Of a stretch of DNA of 64,000 bases, positions 33,961 to 46,606 are shown piece by piece; positions within the stretch are counted from its first letter, which is position 1, and each line of letters starts with the position of its first letter. This DNA is from Dendrocalamus latiflorus (taxonomy: Eukaryota > Streptophyta > Magnoliopsida > Poales > Poaceae): positions 11,435,075 through 11,499,074 of the forward strand of contig CM029617.1 in assembly GCA_017311315.1 (NCBI GenBank). Direction: 5' to 3'. The translations under genes and the position numbers were made by a program. The notes below the pieces were generated by a model, which saw nothing but the letters and a program-made list of their open reading frames with translations, was not told the origin of the DNA and did not search any database.

Positions 33961-34356
33961 CTTCCCGGCCACGCGGTGGCGGCGGTTACCCTTCCCGGGC
34001 TTCGTCGCTATGCTCGCCGCGCTCGGGACACTCGTCGTCGACTTCGTCGGCACGCACTTCTACGAGCGCAAGCACCGCGAGGGGGCCGCCGCCGCCGCCA
34101 GCACCATGATGAGACGACGGCGCTGCTCGAGGACGGCGCGCTAACAGGGATCACGGCGGCGGCCGACGAGGAGAGGAACGAGGCAGGAGACAAGCAGGAC
34201 GCTATGCACATCGTCGGGATGCGCGCGCACGCGGCCGCGCACCGGCACAGCCATGCGCACGGCCACAGCGCGTGTGATGGAGGAGCAGTGTACGACGGCC
34301 ATGGCCATGGGCACGACGACGGCCCTTCCCAAGCTCGTCATGTGGTTGTCTCGCAG
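33961..34356 (+). pseudogene. ZIP transporter pseudogene, exon 1 second part
   Basis: The sequence resumes with the frame FPATRWRRLPFPGFVAMLAA then LGTLVVDFVGTHFYERKH, a ZIP membrane helix. A frame change in the Ala-rich stretch near 34080-34115 leads to ALLEDGALT, then DAMHIVGMRAHAAAHRHSHA, the cytosolic His-rich metal-binding loop, with HGHGHDD further on and RHVVVSQ before a GTACGA donor at 34357. The order of segments matches ZIP transporters exactly. The frame shift alone would kill the protein. Confidence 0.88.
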
Positions 34357-34656
34357 GTACGAACACTTTCAATTACCTTTCTATGCAAGTTAGCTACGAA
34401 GAAGTGCATTGTATTCGTGTGGATTGATGAATGATGATATAATAAAGACATAAACTTGCTTAGTTTGCTTATGATTGAGTTCAGTAAGCATGCATACCTA
34501 CATCCAGTACAATTTTCTTTGCTAAGCTAAATCTGAATGTCAGTATAACTACGCACACAGAGGAGCAAAGATCTGAAATGTGGTATCTTGCATACATGTT
34601 CTGACCTGTAAATCTGTGTGGTATGCTGAACAATGATTTGCTGCATTGTCGACAAG

Positions 34657-34806
34657 ATTCTGGAGCTGGGGATTGTATCGCACTCGGTGATCATCGGGCT
34701 ATCATTGGGCGTTTCGCAGAGCCCATGTACCATCAAACCTCTGGTTGCCGCCCTTTCATTTCACCAGTTCTTCGAGGGTCTTGCGTTGGGTGGCTGCATT
34801 TCCGAG
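34657..34806 (+). pseudogene. ZIP transporter pseudogene, exon 2
   Basis: Fifty codons between an AAG acceptor and a GTTAATG donor encode ILELGIVSHSVIIGLSLGVS then CTIKPLVAALSFHQFFEGLA and LGGCISE. These are the two ZIP signature helices: the HSVIIG and HQFFEG motifs, whose His and Glu residues coordinate the transported metal. This exon is undamaged. Confidence 0.92.
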
Positions 34807-34912
34807 GTTAATGTCCACTTTCTTTTTGCTTTGTGGCTAACAGTTCCTCACTTGAAGGCTTGAGGCCAACACTCACATGTTCTTGATGTTCATTGTCTAT
34901 GAACTAATGCAG

Positions 34913-34935
34913 GCTCAGTTCAATAATTTCTCTGC
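34913..34935 (+). pseudogene. ZIP transporter pseudogene, exon 3 start, cut by the CACTA element
   Basis: The AG acceptor at 34911-34912 is followed by codons for AQFNNFSA, where the family reads approximately AQFKNFSA. The CACTA element starts immediately after. The exon continues at 47196, but a few codons expected between NFSA and FFSITTP are missing or shifted, so the junction was altered as well as interrupted. Confidence 0.85.
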
Positions 34936-35320
34936 CACTACTACTACAAAAGAGGCTATACTGGACGGCTACATCACAGACGGTTTATACGGAACCGTAT
35001 GTGATTAAACTGTCACAAACGGTTTATACTGGCAACCGTCTGTGATATTTTCACAGACGGTTATTAACACGAACCATCTGTGATAATTGAGACATCACAG
35101 ACGGTTCGTATTAATATCCGTCTGTGAACTTTCACAGACGGTTCTTAATACGAACCGTCTGTGATAATATGGAAAACACAGACGGTTTGTGTTAATAACC
35201 GTCTGTGAAACTATCACAGACGGTTCTTAATACGAACCGTCTGTGGTAAACCTGACAGACCGTTGTCGTATGAACTACAGAAGCTAAACTGAGACGAGAG
35301 TCAAATTCAAGGCAATTTTA

Positions 35321-35720
35321 TTACAAAAGTGCAAAAAAAAGGGATTTCCAGATTTGAATCTTCTGGGCTTCATATGCTTCTTCTTCAACTTCTGGAGTTG
35401 GAGGATCAGCCGCTGTGTTCTCGAATGCCGTCAAGATTGTCATTGCCCTCTCCACTTCCTCCTCAAGCCTGGACAAATCATTAGCATGTTCCATAATCTC
35501 AAACAGGATGCCATGATAAGCTTCCTCAGAATCGGCCGATTCTGCTTGATCGGCAAGGTTATCCATGTGTGTCTGCACTGTGCATGATCTTCCTCCGTTT
35601 TGCGCACATTGTAGAGAAGAACGAGGCTGATGGTGGTTTCCCTATCCTGAGCGGCAACGAGACATCTCCGTCGACGGCGGATGATGAGGTCCAGCTAACG
35701 GATGGAAGCGAGTCGAGGAA
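35321..35720 (-). pseudogene. Coiled-coil ORF of the CACTA element, frameshifted
   Basis: Two overlapping frames on the minus strand read RETTISLVLLYNVRKTEEDH and then, after a shift near 35580, NLADQAESADSEEAYHGILF followed by a Glu-rich helical stretch RLEEEVERAMTILTAF. Heptad-like spacing suggests a coiled coil. Such short helical ORFs accompany grass CACTA elements, but I know of no proven function. The shift and lack of a clear start make it a probable pseudogene. Confidence 0.45.
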
Positions 35721-36096
35721 GGAGAGCAGGGCGTGAGCGGAGGAGTTACTCTAGACGTAAATTGTTGGCCGCCTGTGTAAGCTTGCCTCCGAACAACTCA
35801 TGATAGATAGATGAGAGGAAGGAGATCAAAAGAATTTTAGATGTCATTATTGAGAAATGTGGTGATGAAGAAAATGAGGAGAGGACGTACAGTGTGTAGA
35901 AGAGCAGGATTAGGGCGCGCATATTTAAGCATTAACACAGACGGTTCGTATTCCAAACCGTCTCTGATATTAATATCACAGACGGTTTGTATTCCAAACC
36001 GTCTCTGATCTATCACAGATGGTTGGTATTACAATCCGTCTGTGATAATATGGACATCACTGACGGTTCGTGTTAATAACCATCTGTGATGATTAC

Positions 36097-36848
36097 ATGT
36101 CATCGATAATTGGCATATACCCAGGATTCGATCTCACCCGTCCATTCTCTCCACATCGAATGGCAGGCAGCAGTTTCTCCCACGGCTCGGCCCTTATTAA
36201 TAACCCCATCTACCTTTCTACCGGTACTAGTCACGCATGAGTTCATCCACTAGCTAGCTTCCTGCATGCATCTCCCCTCCGCTGTGAGCTAGCGCCTCCG
36301 TCGCGGCACGGCAGGAGTCTGGACAACACACTTTTGCCGTAAGTGTTGTAAGTGTGTCTTGTTCAGACTCACTGTCGTGCTATGAAGGGTTCATTAGCTT
36401 GTTATCCTGTAATAGATCTGAATGTGTTGTTGTGCTTGCCTCTGTATTTGCTTGTTCCTCCACAACGCCGACTACTGCCGTGAGCTAGCGCCTTCATTGT
36501 GGCACGACGAGAAACTAGACAACACACTTTTGCCATAAGTGTCGTAAGGGTATCTTGTTTAGTTTCAATGTCGTGCCACGAAGGGCTCGTTAGCTGTAAT
36601 AGATCTGAATGTGTTGTTGTGCTTGCGTCTGTATTTGCTTGTTTTCAAAGACCATGGGACATTATTTAATTTCTTGAGGCTAGCCAAAAAAACTGAAAAA
36701 ATTTGACGTATAGAGTGATCTATCACAGACGATTTTATATACGAACCGCCTGTGATAAGCACAATCACAGACGGTTAGTATTATGAATCGTCTGTGATAT
36801 TATGGACATCACAGACGGTTCGTGTTAATAACCGTCTGTGATAATCAA
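36097..36848. repeat. ~750-bp tandem duplication inside CACTA (first copy)
   Basis: The block from ATAATTGGCATATACCCAGG through a TTATTTAATTTCTTGAGGCT stretch and a pair of ACAGACGGTT inverted repeats is repeated directly from 36849. The second copy is interrupted at 37380 by the solo LTR and resumes at 41122, ending near 41346. The copies carry the same order of landmarks, including AGATCTGAATGTGTTGTTGT. Confidence 0.8.
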
Positions 36849-37380
36849 ATGTTACCAATAATTGGCATATATCCAGGATTTCAATCTCACCCGTCCATTC
36901 TCTCCACATCGAATGGCAGGCAGTAGTTCCTCCCATGGCTTGGCCCTTATTAATAACCCCATCTACCTTTCCACCGGTACTTGTAATGCGTGAGTTAATC
37001 CACTAGCTAGCTTCCTTCATGCGTCTCCCCTCCGCTATGAGCTAGCGCCTCCGTCGCGGCACGGCGGGTGGCTGGACAACACACTCTTGCCGTAAGTGTG
37101 TCTTGTTCAACCGCACCGTCGTGCCATTGTTATACTGTAATAGATCTGAATGTGTTGTTGTGCTTGCCTCTGTATTTGCTTGTTCCTCCACAACGCCGAC
37201 TACTGCCGTGAGCTAGCGCCTCCGTTGTGGCACGGCGGCATACTAGGCAACACACTCTTGCCATAAGTGTCGTAAGTATGTCTTGTTTAGTGTGACCGTC
37301 GTGCCACGAAGGGTTCATTAGCTGTAATAGATCTGAATGTGTTGTTGTGCTTGCGTCTCTATTTGCTTGTTTTCGAAGGC

Positions 37381-40300
37381 TGTAACATCCCGAAAAATAT
37401 AAATAATAAATTATGGAGTTTTTGAATTATTTTATTTGTTTTCCATTTGAATTTGGAGTTTATTGGCTTTTTGTAATTATAAAGGAATTTCAAAAGTGAA
37501 AAGAGGAAAGAAATCAACACATAAAATAATAAAACATGAGCGCCAATAAAGAATCTGAAAAGATGATCCATAAACTATCAGGGGAGAAATGTAGTCAAGT
37601 ATGAGATAACATCTTTAAAAATATTTGGCAAGAAAATTTAAAGGAGGTTAATGTTCATGCATATATGCAAACTCATGTGAAGAACCATATATATATATAT
37701 ATATATATATAAGGACATATATATACACATGAATAACAGAAATAAATAAATATATATAATTGCACAAAAATAAGGAGGAGATGAAAATATATATATAGGT
37801 ATATACCCAAGATGTATGTGCAAATATATACACATGTAAAACTCAAATGCAAAAGCAAAATAAAATAAAAGAAAAAGGAAAAAGAAAGGGAAATGAAACA
37901 GCCGGGCCGGCCGTTACCCCGGCCCAGCTCCTCTCCGCATGGGCCAGCGCCCGCGGCCCCTCTTCTCGCGCGCGGCCGCTCTCGCTGGCGAGCGGACCCC
38001 GCTCTCTCGCGCCCCTCCTTCCGCTGGCCGGTGGACCCGCGCTCCCGACCGCGCCTCTTCCCCGCTGACGGTGGCCCCGCCCGCGTCTCCTTCCTCCTCC
38101 CCCTTTCTTCCTCCACGCGCCCGCAGCGCCAGCTTCGCCTTGCGCTCACTCCCTCTGCGCAGCCAATCCCTCTCTTTCTTCTCTCACACCCGCGGGCAAA
38201 GTTCAGCGCACCCCTGTGCTCTCTCTCTCTTACACCAAATCTCGGGGAGATTTGATTCACCTCCCCTCATCGGCGTGAGCAGGGCGGAGGCCACTGCCAC
38301 CTCGCCACGCGCCCCTCTCTCCGGCTATAAAAGCCCTACCTGGAGGTCGCAAACGCGTCGCCCTGCTTTACTCTCCCCTCCCCCGCCCGCATTTGGTCTG
38401 TAATGCCCCAATTCCTCGCCGGCGCCCTCGTCTTCCTGAACTCCGGCGAACGCCCACCCACCACACTGAGCCACCAGAGCTCAATCCCTTGCTCATGAAC
38501 CATCTCCGGAGCCAGGCGAAGCTAACCCCCCTCCTCCACTGGGTTCCCCGTCGCCTGAGCTTCGCCGGCAACGACAGCCTTCCCGAACCTCCGCCGCCGC
38601 ACGCCGCCGGCTCGCCACCGTGCTCCTCCACCCCGGCCGCCTGCTCCAGAAGACTCACCCTCACGCGGGGATTACATATCACGCAGCCCCCGGACCTCTC
38701 CGGCCACCACTCGCCGCCGGCGCCGCCGTCCTCTTCTTCCTCTTCTCCAGCGTTACTCCTTCCCTCCCCTCGCTCCCGCGGCGCGCGTTCGAGCCCCGGC
38801 TCCGCGCCTGCGGTCGAGCATTTCTTTTGAAATGCATCTCTGACAGTTGGGTCCCACCTGCCAGTGACTCAGCACCGCCATGACCACTGACAAGGGGGTC
38901 CCACATGTCAGTGACCGGACACGCTGACATACGGGCCCCACTGGCCATTGAAACAGAGGAAAATAATAAAAGAAAAAGATAAAAATTAAGAAAATGACAT
39001 GTGGGTCCCACTGTCAGATATTTTACATTTTATGGAATTAATTCAATCTGAGAACTTCAAATAATCATAACTTTCTCATTTTAACTCCAAATTGAGTGAG
39101 ACAAATTTTTAAATTCATCTAAAATCAAGATCTATCCAATGGAACTGAAATCATAATTTTTAGAGTTCATTTGAATTTCTGGTGTTATTTGGTTTGATTT
39201 GCTGCTTTTCTTTTTGTACAAATTTTTGGCGCGCGCTAAAATAGCCTACGAAGCACAAGAAGAAGAGATCGAGGCAGCGACACTAGAAACTCTGGATAAT
39301 CAAACACCCGACCACTGTGACCAAGGCGAGTCAATACTTTGATCATGTTGAACCTACATTTCTGCAAATTACTTTGTTTTAAATTAACAAATTGCATGCT
39401 GTTATTTTTATGCAAATACATGCTAAATTTGATATTCTAGCTATCTGCCATTGTTTATCTTGAATAATATTACCCCCTCCTTTGAGTAATTGAATGTGTG
39501 AACCTTGTCGCCCTAGCAAAAATATATTAGTAACATTTCGAAAATAAGTCCGTAACCGTATGCCATGCTTAGCATTGATTAGGAACTCGGGGCAAGAAAT
39601 TGTCCCAAACATCACTTTTAATCATGAGAAATTGATTTGGGAAGTCATGATAGGAATGACTGGTATATGTTGGTATGATTACTTTATGTTCCCAAAAACC
39701 CTGACATTGCTAAATACCTGGATGGATGGTTTGGGGGCTGGTATGTGGTGCAGTGATTGCACAAAAGATAGTATGTGGTGCAGTGATTGCACAAAAGATG
39801 GTATGTGGTGCAGTGATTGCACAAAAGGTGGAATGTGGTAGAACCATCCAGGTAACCCTAAGGACTGAATCTTGTCATGTCACCCCGTGTATGACAAGCA
39901 CAACCGCAAGCTGGCAAAATGTAGGCAGGGTTTACTAATTTGTGTGGCTCTAAGGTGGTTACGTGAAGGTATGACCACGAGCAAAGGGATGGATGGTCGC
40001 ATCCCCGCCTTTGCCCGTGATGGCTCACGAGGGACCCTTCCCGAGGGATGGTCGTATCCTACGGAAGATAGACCTTAGCGGGCGTAACCACAGTAGGACT
40101 ATGCATTGTAACAATCCTGTGATAGTCTACTCAACCGCATGGCTAAGGAATCATGTGGGGCAACGGGTGGATTTATCTCTTGTGGGTAAAGTGTGCAAAA
40201 CTCTGCAGAGTCAAAACTATTCGAATAGCCGTGCCCACGGTCAAGGGCAGACATGGGAACTTAACTAGATATAGTTCTGTTTACAAAAATATTAAAAAAT

Positions 40301-41116
40301 GGGAATGGAAAAGTGGAAGGGCAGAGGAAAGCCCTGATTTGAGTTGTCCTGGGTGTCGTCCCAGTGGTAAGTTAAGCGGCTATAACGTTGAAAAATATCA
40401 TACGGTGTGATGCCGTATGTACGGAGAAATTGTGGTGATATTAGGCATATGGTGTGATGCCATATGTATGGAAATTCATATTAATATTCCTTGAACATTA
40501 TGCTTTTGTTCAAATGCTAGGTCTTAGAAATTTTTATATAATTGTATTCGAAAGCACTCTTTGCAAAACAAAATAAACCTAAGCCATCCTTTGGTTAGCC
40601 ATACATGTTACATATTGCATTCTGTGTGTTGATTCGCTGAGCACGGGGTCGGAGTGCTCACGCTCGCTTTGCGGCAAAAATCCAGAAACAGGAACGCAAG
40701 ACCACTACGCCTACGAGGAAGCTCCCGCTACGGAGGAGAAGAATGACGAAGGAAACTAAGGCGTAGGCTTCGTTGATTAGACATGGACAAGTGGACATCC
40801 GGCGTTGTGTGCACGTATGTTACTAGTTAGCTGGTGACATACAATGCACACAGTACCTTCCAGTCGCTTGCCTGTGGATTTGGGTTTGCTTTTGCTGTAT
40901 TTCCGCTGTGCGTGTTTGTAATAAAGACATTGGCCTAATCGGTCTCTTTTGTAAACTCTATCACCCGACGTGGTGTATTTCAATTTATGTAATATAATGG
41001 TTGATTATGCGATGTATGAAATGATTCAGCAATGTACCTGTGTGCACTAACTACTGATCCAGGGATTAGTGCAGTGAAACACAGTAAGATTCGGATTGAA
41101 AAATCCGGGTCTGACA
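37381..41116 (+). mobile_element. Solo LTR (3.7 kb), Tekay/Del-like Ty3-gypsy, nested in CACTA
   Basis: It begins TGTAACATCCCG and ends CCGGGTCTGACA. The 5-bp duplication AAGGC occurs at 37376-37380 and 41117-41121. No gag or pol is present. Internal features include an (AT)n tract near 37687-37710, a CpG-rich promoter-like stretch, a TATAAAAG box at 38326-38333, a 30-bp minisatellite (39741-39838), the inverted pair TGAGCAC/GTGCTCA near 40636-40661 and AATAAAG near 40920 as a possible poly(A) signal. The TGTAACATCCC start is common for Tekay/Del chromoviruses of grasses. ORFs in it are compositional. Confidence 0.88.
39741..39838. repeat. 30-bp minisatellite, about 3.2 units
   Basis: The unit begins GTATGTGGTGCAGTGATTGC and recurs at 39741, 39771 and 39801 with a partial fourth unit. 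Copies differ at one or two positions. Because 30 is a multiple of three, the ORF crossing it shows a repeated WCSDCTK motif, but this is not evidence of coding. Confidence 0.9.
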
Positions 41117-41881
41117 AAGGCCATGTGTACATTATTTAATTTCTTGAGGCTAGACAAAAAAGGAAAAAAATTTAAGTTATCGACTAAACTATCACAGACG
41201 GTTTGTGGTATGAACCGTCTGTGAAGGGCTATCACAGATGGTTCTATATACGAACCGTCAGTGATATGCACCAATCATAGGCGGTTGGTATTACGAACCG
41301 TCTGTGATATTATGGACATCACAGACGGTTCGTGTTAATAACCGTCTGTGATAATGTAGGACTATCACAGACGGTTATTAATATGAACCGTCTGTGATAC
41401 GCATAAATCACAAACGGTTATTAATATGAACCGTCTGTGATACGCATAAATCACATACGGTTGCTATTACAAACCGTCTGTGATATTGTGGCCACCACAG
41501 ACGGTTCGTATTAATAACCGTTTGTGATAATTCACAGACGGTTATTAACACGAACCGTCTGTGATATATTGGTTTCACAGACCGTTTGTAGTTGGAACCG
41601 TCTGTGATATTCTGCACTATTAATTACTGGGCGTACTTGCTCGATATCGACCCAGATCTGTCTTCATTCATTCATTGCGCTACATCGGTGGAGCAAGGCG
41701 GCGGGCTTTAGGGAGTTCGGGGTGAAAACATATCGCCGTCTTCTTAGTGATCTGATAAGAGGTTAGTACTCAATTACTTTTAATAACTTATATGCATGCA
41801 TGTTTTTGTAATTGAAGGCTGGAGATGATAGCTAGGTTTAATAATCATTTTTGACACCCATTTGTTACTTGTGTAGCGTAG

Positions 41882-44800
41882 ATGGACCGGAGCTGGATGT
41901 ACATTGAGAACCGTGTGAGTGAAGAATACATTAATGGCGTGTCTGCTTTTAGAAGGGCGGCCGAGCTGGATATGTTGAAGAAGGGGATGAAATATATGTA
42001 TTGTCCATGCATTGATTGTGATAATCTCAAGATGTTTAGCAACTCAGCGCAGATCGAAGCTCACTTGATTCGAAGGGGTTTCAGAAAAGGGTACAAATGT
42101 TGGACCAGTCACAGTGAAGAGAAGTGTACACAAGAAGGTAGTTATGACATAGTCGAGGGAGACAACGATATGCCAGTTGTGGACTGTTCTTTCGATCATG
42201 AAGATAGGTCGCAGGATGATAATCTGGATTAGATGTTACGTGACGCATAAGGGAACTATAGTGAGAGAGAGTTTGGTAAATTCGAGGGCTTGATGGAGGA
42301 CTCGGAGAAACCTTTGTTCCCGGGCTGCAAGCCGCAATACACGAGGTTGTCATCAGTTCTAGAACTGCTGAAATTGAAGGCAAGCAATAATTGGTCCGAC
42401 AAGAGTTTCACGGCATTGTTAGGTCTCCTAGTGGACATAATTCCAACGGGAAATGTGTTGCCGAGAATCACCTACCAAGCCAAGAAGATTCTTTGTCCAT
42501 TAAGAATGGAAGTAGAAAGAATACATGCATATCCGAATGATTGTATCCTGTACCGTAAAGAGTATGCTAGCTTACATGTTTGTCCAGTGTGCAAAGCATC
42601 TCGATACAAGCGTAAAAATGACTCTGATGATGGGAAGGGCATCGAGGTGAAGCAAGGACCTCCTGCTAAGGTGATGTGGTATCTTCCTGTAATCCCCCGT
42701 TTGAAGTGTTTATTTGCAAACCGCAAGGATGCAAGATTGATGCGTTGGCACTGGGAGCAACGTAAGAAAGACGGAATGATAAGACATGTTGCTGATTCTG
42801 CCCAGTGGAGGAACATCGATAGGATGTTTGTAGATTTCGGTGTGGAACTGAGAAATATAAGGTTTGGGTTGAGTACAGATGGAATGAATCCTTTTGGTAA
42901 CATAAGCAGCCGACATAGCACCTGGCCCGTGACTCTGTGCATATACAACCTTCCTCCTTGGCTGTGTATGAAGCGGAAGTATATTTTGATGTCACTACTT
43001 ATCCAAGGGCCGAAGCAACCTGGCAACGATATTGATGTGTTCTTAGCACCATTGGTGGAAAATCTTGCAATACTGTGGAACGAAGGGGTACATGTATGGG
43101 ATGCGGACAAACGAGAGAACTTCACTCTACGCGCCATGTTGTTCTGCACCATTAATGATTTTCCTGCCCTTGGTAACCTGTCAGGGTTGAGTACAAAAGG
43201 AGCCAAAGCGTGTCCGCACTGCTTAGATTATACTGAGAGTGTGTGGTTGAACAACTCGCGCAAAACTATGTACATGCGTCACCGTAGATTCCTTCCAAAG
43301 TATTACCCATACCGCAAGATGAAGAAACAATTTGACGGAAAAAAAAGAGAGGATGACTCAGTACCAAGACCTTTTAACGGGAAAGAGGTGTATGATATGG
43401 TCAAGGATATAAACGTTGTGCTTGGAAAGGGACGTAAATTGAGGAAGAACATGTGGAAAAAGAGGTCAATATTTTGGGACTTGCCTTATTGGGAGCACTT
43501 AAAAGTTTGCAATTGCATCGATGTCATGCATGTAGAGAAGAATGTATGTGACAGTTTGATCGGTCTCTTATTGAACATTCCTGATAAAACAAAGGATGGT
43601 GTTAACGCAAGGCGTGACTTGGTCGCTATGAACATCAGGACCGAGTTAGCACCGATAGAGACCGATAAAGGCCGGACGTACCTTCCCCCAGCTTGCTACA
43701 CTCTGTCTAAGTCCGAGAGAACTGAACTGTGCCAGTCCTTACATGGTGTGAAAGTTCCATCCGGTCACTCTACCAGCTGAAGAAACTTGTTTCCATGGAA
43801 CATTTGAAATTAATTGGCATGAAGTCTCACGACTATCATGTGCTAATGACACAAATGCTACCTGTTGCAATTAGAAGTATTTTGCCGAACAAGGTTCGAG
43901 TGACAGTCATAAGGCTATGCTATTTCTTCAACGCAATTGCTCAGAAGGTCATTGATCCCGATGGACTAGATGCTCTGCAAACCGAGGTGGTGACAACTCT
44001 ATGTCATCTAGAGATGTATTTCCCTGCATCATTTTTTGATATCATGGTTCATCTCATTGTCCACCTTGTGAAAGAGATAAAAATATGCGGCCCCGTATTT
44101 CTACGTCATATGTACCCTTTCGAGAGGTACATGGGAATTCTGAAGTCCTATGTACGCAATCGATCTCGACCGGAGGGTAGCATCATCGAAGGTTATACAA
44201 CAGAAGAGATAATTGAATTCTGCATTGGCTACATGGCTCAGGTCGAGCCAATAGGTGTACCTCTATCTCGTCACGAGGGAAGGCTAGAGGGTATCGGGAC
44301 TATCGGAAGGAAAGCAATAACTTCGGATCAAAATACGTATGCTCAAGCTCATTTCATGGTTTTACAACACATGACTGAAGTGACCCCATATATTGAAGAG
44401 CACAAGGACATGCTACGTCAGGAGAATGCAGGCCAGTCAGAAGTTTGGATCACGAGACAACACAACCGTCAGTTCAACGAATGGTTGAAGGCGCAATTGA
44501 CTAGGAGGTCGTCAAGTGAAACACTACAATGGTTGGCAAAAGGGCCAAAATTTAAAATTATGACATGGCAAGGATATGACATTAATGGCTACACATTTTA
44601 TACAACAGATCAGGATAGAAAGAGCACAGTGCAGAACTCAGGTGTCCGCATAGATGCCTATGATGCGCACGTCAGTACCGCTGGCCGAAGCTCGTACTAC
44701 AAGCTTGTAGAGGAGATTTGGGAGCTTGACTACGTAATTTTCAAGATTCCTCTATTTTGGTGCCATTGGGTCCAACTCCCACGGGGTGTAAAGGTCGACA

Positions 44801-45096
44801 AGTATGGCGTCACTACCGTGGACCTCGAATGTGTAGGATACAAAGACGAACCATTCGTATCCGCAAGGCAAGTTGTTCAAGTATTTTATGTAACTGACCC
44901 GGCAAATAAGAAGCGTCATGTAGTTCTTCAGGGAAAAAGAAGGATTGTCAGGGTTGAAAATGTTGTGGATGAGGAAGAGTACAATCAATTTGATTATTTG
45001 CCTCCATTCGGTGACGACATCAGGCTCGAGGAAGAACAAGGCGATGAAGCAAGCTATATGCGTATCGATCACCGTGAAGGGCTTTATTTAGAATGA
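41882..45096 (+). pseudogene. CACTA transposase (TNP2 type), broken
   Basis: The frame from 41882 encodes the N-terminal transposase-associated domain (MDRSWMYIENRVSEEYINGV, with a CPCIDCDN zinc-like motif), then the Transposase_21 domain (for example FGLSTDGMNPFGN, CNCIDVMHVEKNVCDSLIG), then DUF4218-like (HLVKEIKICGPVFLRHMYPF) and DUF4216-like regions (WVQLPRGVKVDKYG). Order and length fit grass TNP2 proteins, which bind the element ends and cut DNA. Lesions: TAG at 42230-42232 and TAA at 42248-42250 in the same frame, and a frame change near 43770-43780 between two long overlapping frames. Introns are not apparent. The protein cannot be made full-length. Confidence 0.93.
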
Positions 45097-45507
45097 AATA
45101 GCTAGCCAAGTGTAATAAATGTAACTATGAAATAGTTATATTTATGGTTATGCTCGCATTTTCATAAATGTAACTATGTTCCATTGTAATTGTAAAATGA
45201 CTCAGGAACTAAGAAATAGTTATATTTATGGTTATACTTGCGTTTTTCATAAATGTATCTATGTTCCATTATAATTGTAAAATGACATAGGAACTTAGCT
45301 AGCTGCTGGTATTTATATTGAACTATCACAGGCGGTTTATTGAAAGAAACCATCTGTGATAACACATCACAGGCGGTTCTATAAATAGAACAGTCTGTGA
45401 TAATATGATATCACAGACGGTTGTATAAGACGGTTATATTTATAAAACCGTCTGTGATATAACTATCACAGACGGTTCGTTTACGGAACCGTCTGTGATA
45501 GCTTCCC

Positions 45508-45515
45508 TATAAATA
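45508..45515 (+). promoter_or_regulatory. TATA box upstream of the Ulp1-like remnant
   Basis: TATAAATA lies just after the last subterminal repeats of an internal array and before a C-rich leader with repeated CCCTCCCGACGCCG words (45597-45795). The spacing fits a promoter for the protease gene of the CACTA element. It is inferred from sequence alone. Confidence 0.4.
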
Positions 45516-46079
45516 CCCGCAGCTAGGTCTGTAGAGTCGGCACTCGCGCACTCTCTAGTCTCCACTGTCCAGCGCCCCTGCTAGTTAGGTTTTGGTCCCT
45601 CCCGCCGCCGTTCCCTCCCGACGCCACTGCCGGTTCCTTCCGACGCCCCTCGCTCCCACCGCCGGTCCCTCCCGACGCCGCTCCCTACCGACGTCGCTCC
45701 CTCCCGACACCGCTCCCTACCGACGCCGCCGGTCCCTTCCAACGCCGCTCCCTCCCGACGCCGCCGGTCCCTTCCGACGCCGCTCCCTCCCGACGTTGTA
45801 CTTATGATATATGCTTGACATGTTATCTTTATGATATATGTTTCACATGTATTTTATGATATATACTTGTATTTTAGCTTTATGTATATGCTTCGCATAT
45901 ATTTTATGATATATGCTTGCATTTTAGCTTTATGATATATGCTTGACATGTATTTTACGATATATGCTTGACTTGTTAGCTTTATGATACACTTCAGTCG
46001 TGTGCAAGAAGTAATTAACAGGTAAACTCATTTCCTCCATACATAACTCTATTGTAATACTTCCTTCGTTTGCAACGGC

Positions 46080-46606
46080 CTTGGCTAACTTTTTTGAATC
46101 ACGTAGGTCGTTTGCCGCTTATGTTGCCCTAGGAGGAAGACACGACAAATCAAGTGACACGCTGCGACACAACACGCGATTTTCGATACCCGCTACGACA
46201 CAACAATCATATATCACACTTTGTTATAATGCTTCTAGAATTGACAATACCTATGTATGTAATTTTATTTTTGCAGTGCCACCAGCAGCTACAGGGTAAC
46301 GTATGTGGATTCTACGTTTGCCGCCATATGAAGGAAATCATGGATACTAAGATCAATGATCCAGAGGTTTGTCAGGTCTTTCCAATAATTATTATTTTCT
46401 GATTATATATATGTATATATATTTACACACATGCTAATTAATGACTTAACATTGCTCCTAGCGACAGCGGGTGGATTTCGACGAAAGTACATATGATCTT
46501 GACCAACTCATAGAAATTCGTGAAAACCTCTCCGAATTCTTAGTAGCAGAGGTCATAAACAAGGCTGGAGAGTTCTACCCAGCAATGGTGATAATTAGAT
46601 GTTGAA
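46080..46606 (+). pseudogene. Ulp1-like (C48) cysteine protease remnant of CACTA
   Basis: 46108-46180 encodes SFAAYVALGGRHDKSSDTLR, and after an intron-like stretch with a TTTGCAG acceptor the frame reads QCHQQLQGNVCGFYVCRHMK. The Q...CGFYVC block is the active-site glutamine and cysteine region of Ulp1/SENP-type proteases. A further piece reads RQRVDFDESTYDLDQLIEIR and VAEVINKAGEFYP. The catalytic His/Asp region upstream is not visible, so only the C-terminal third remains. Captured Ulp1-like proteases are known in plant CACTA and MULE elements. Confidence 0.7.

Noticed and set aside
37673..38260. 195-codon minus-strand ORF in the 3.7-kb solo LTR
   Set aside because: It combines GC-rich Arg/Gly sequence and an (AT)n tract reading as Ile/Tyr; no domain, and it lies inside a solo LTR.
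39726..39841. A repeated WCSDCTK protein motif
   Set aside because: It comes from a 30-bp minisatellite inside a solo LTR, with no coding context.
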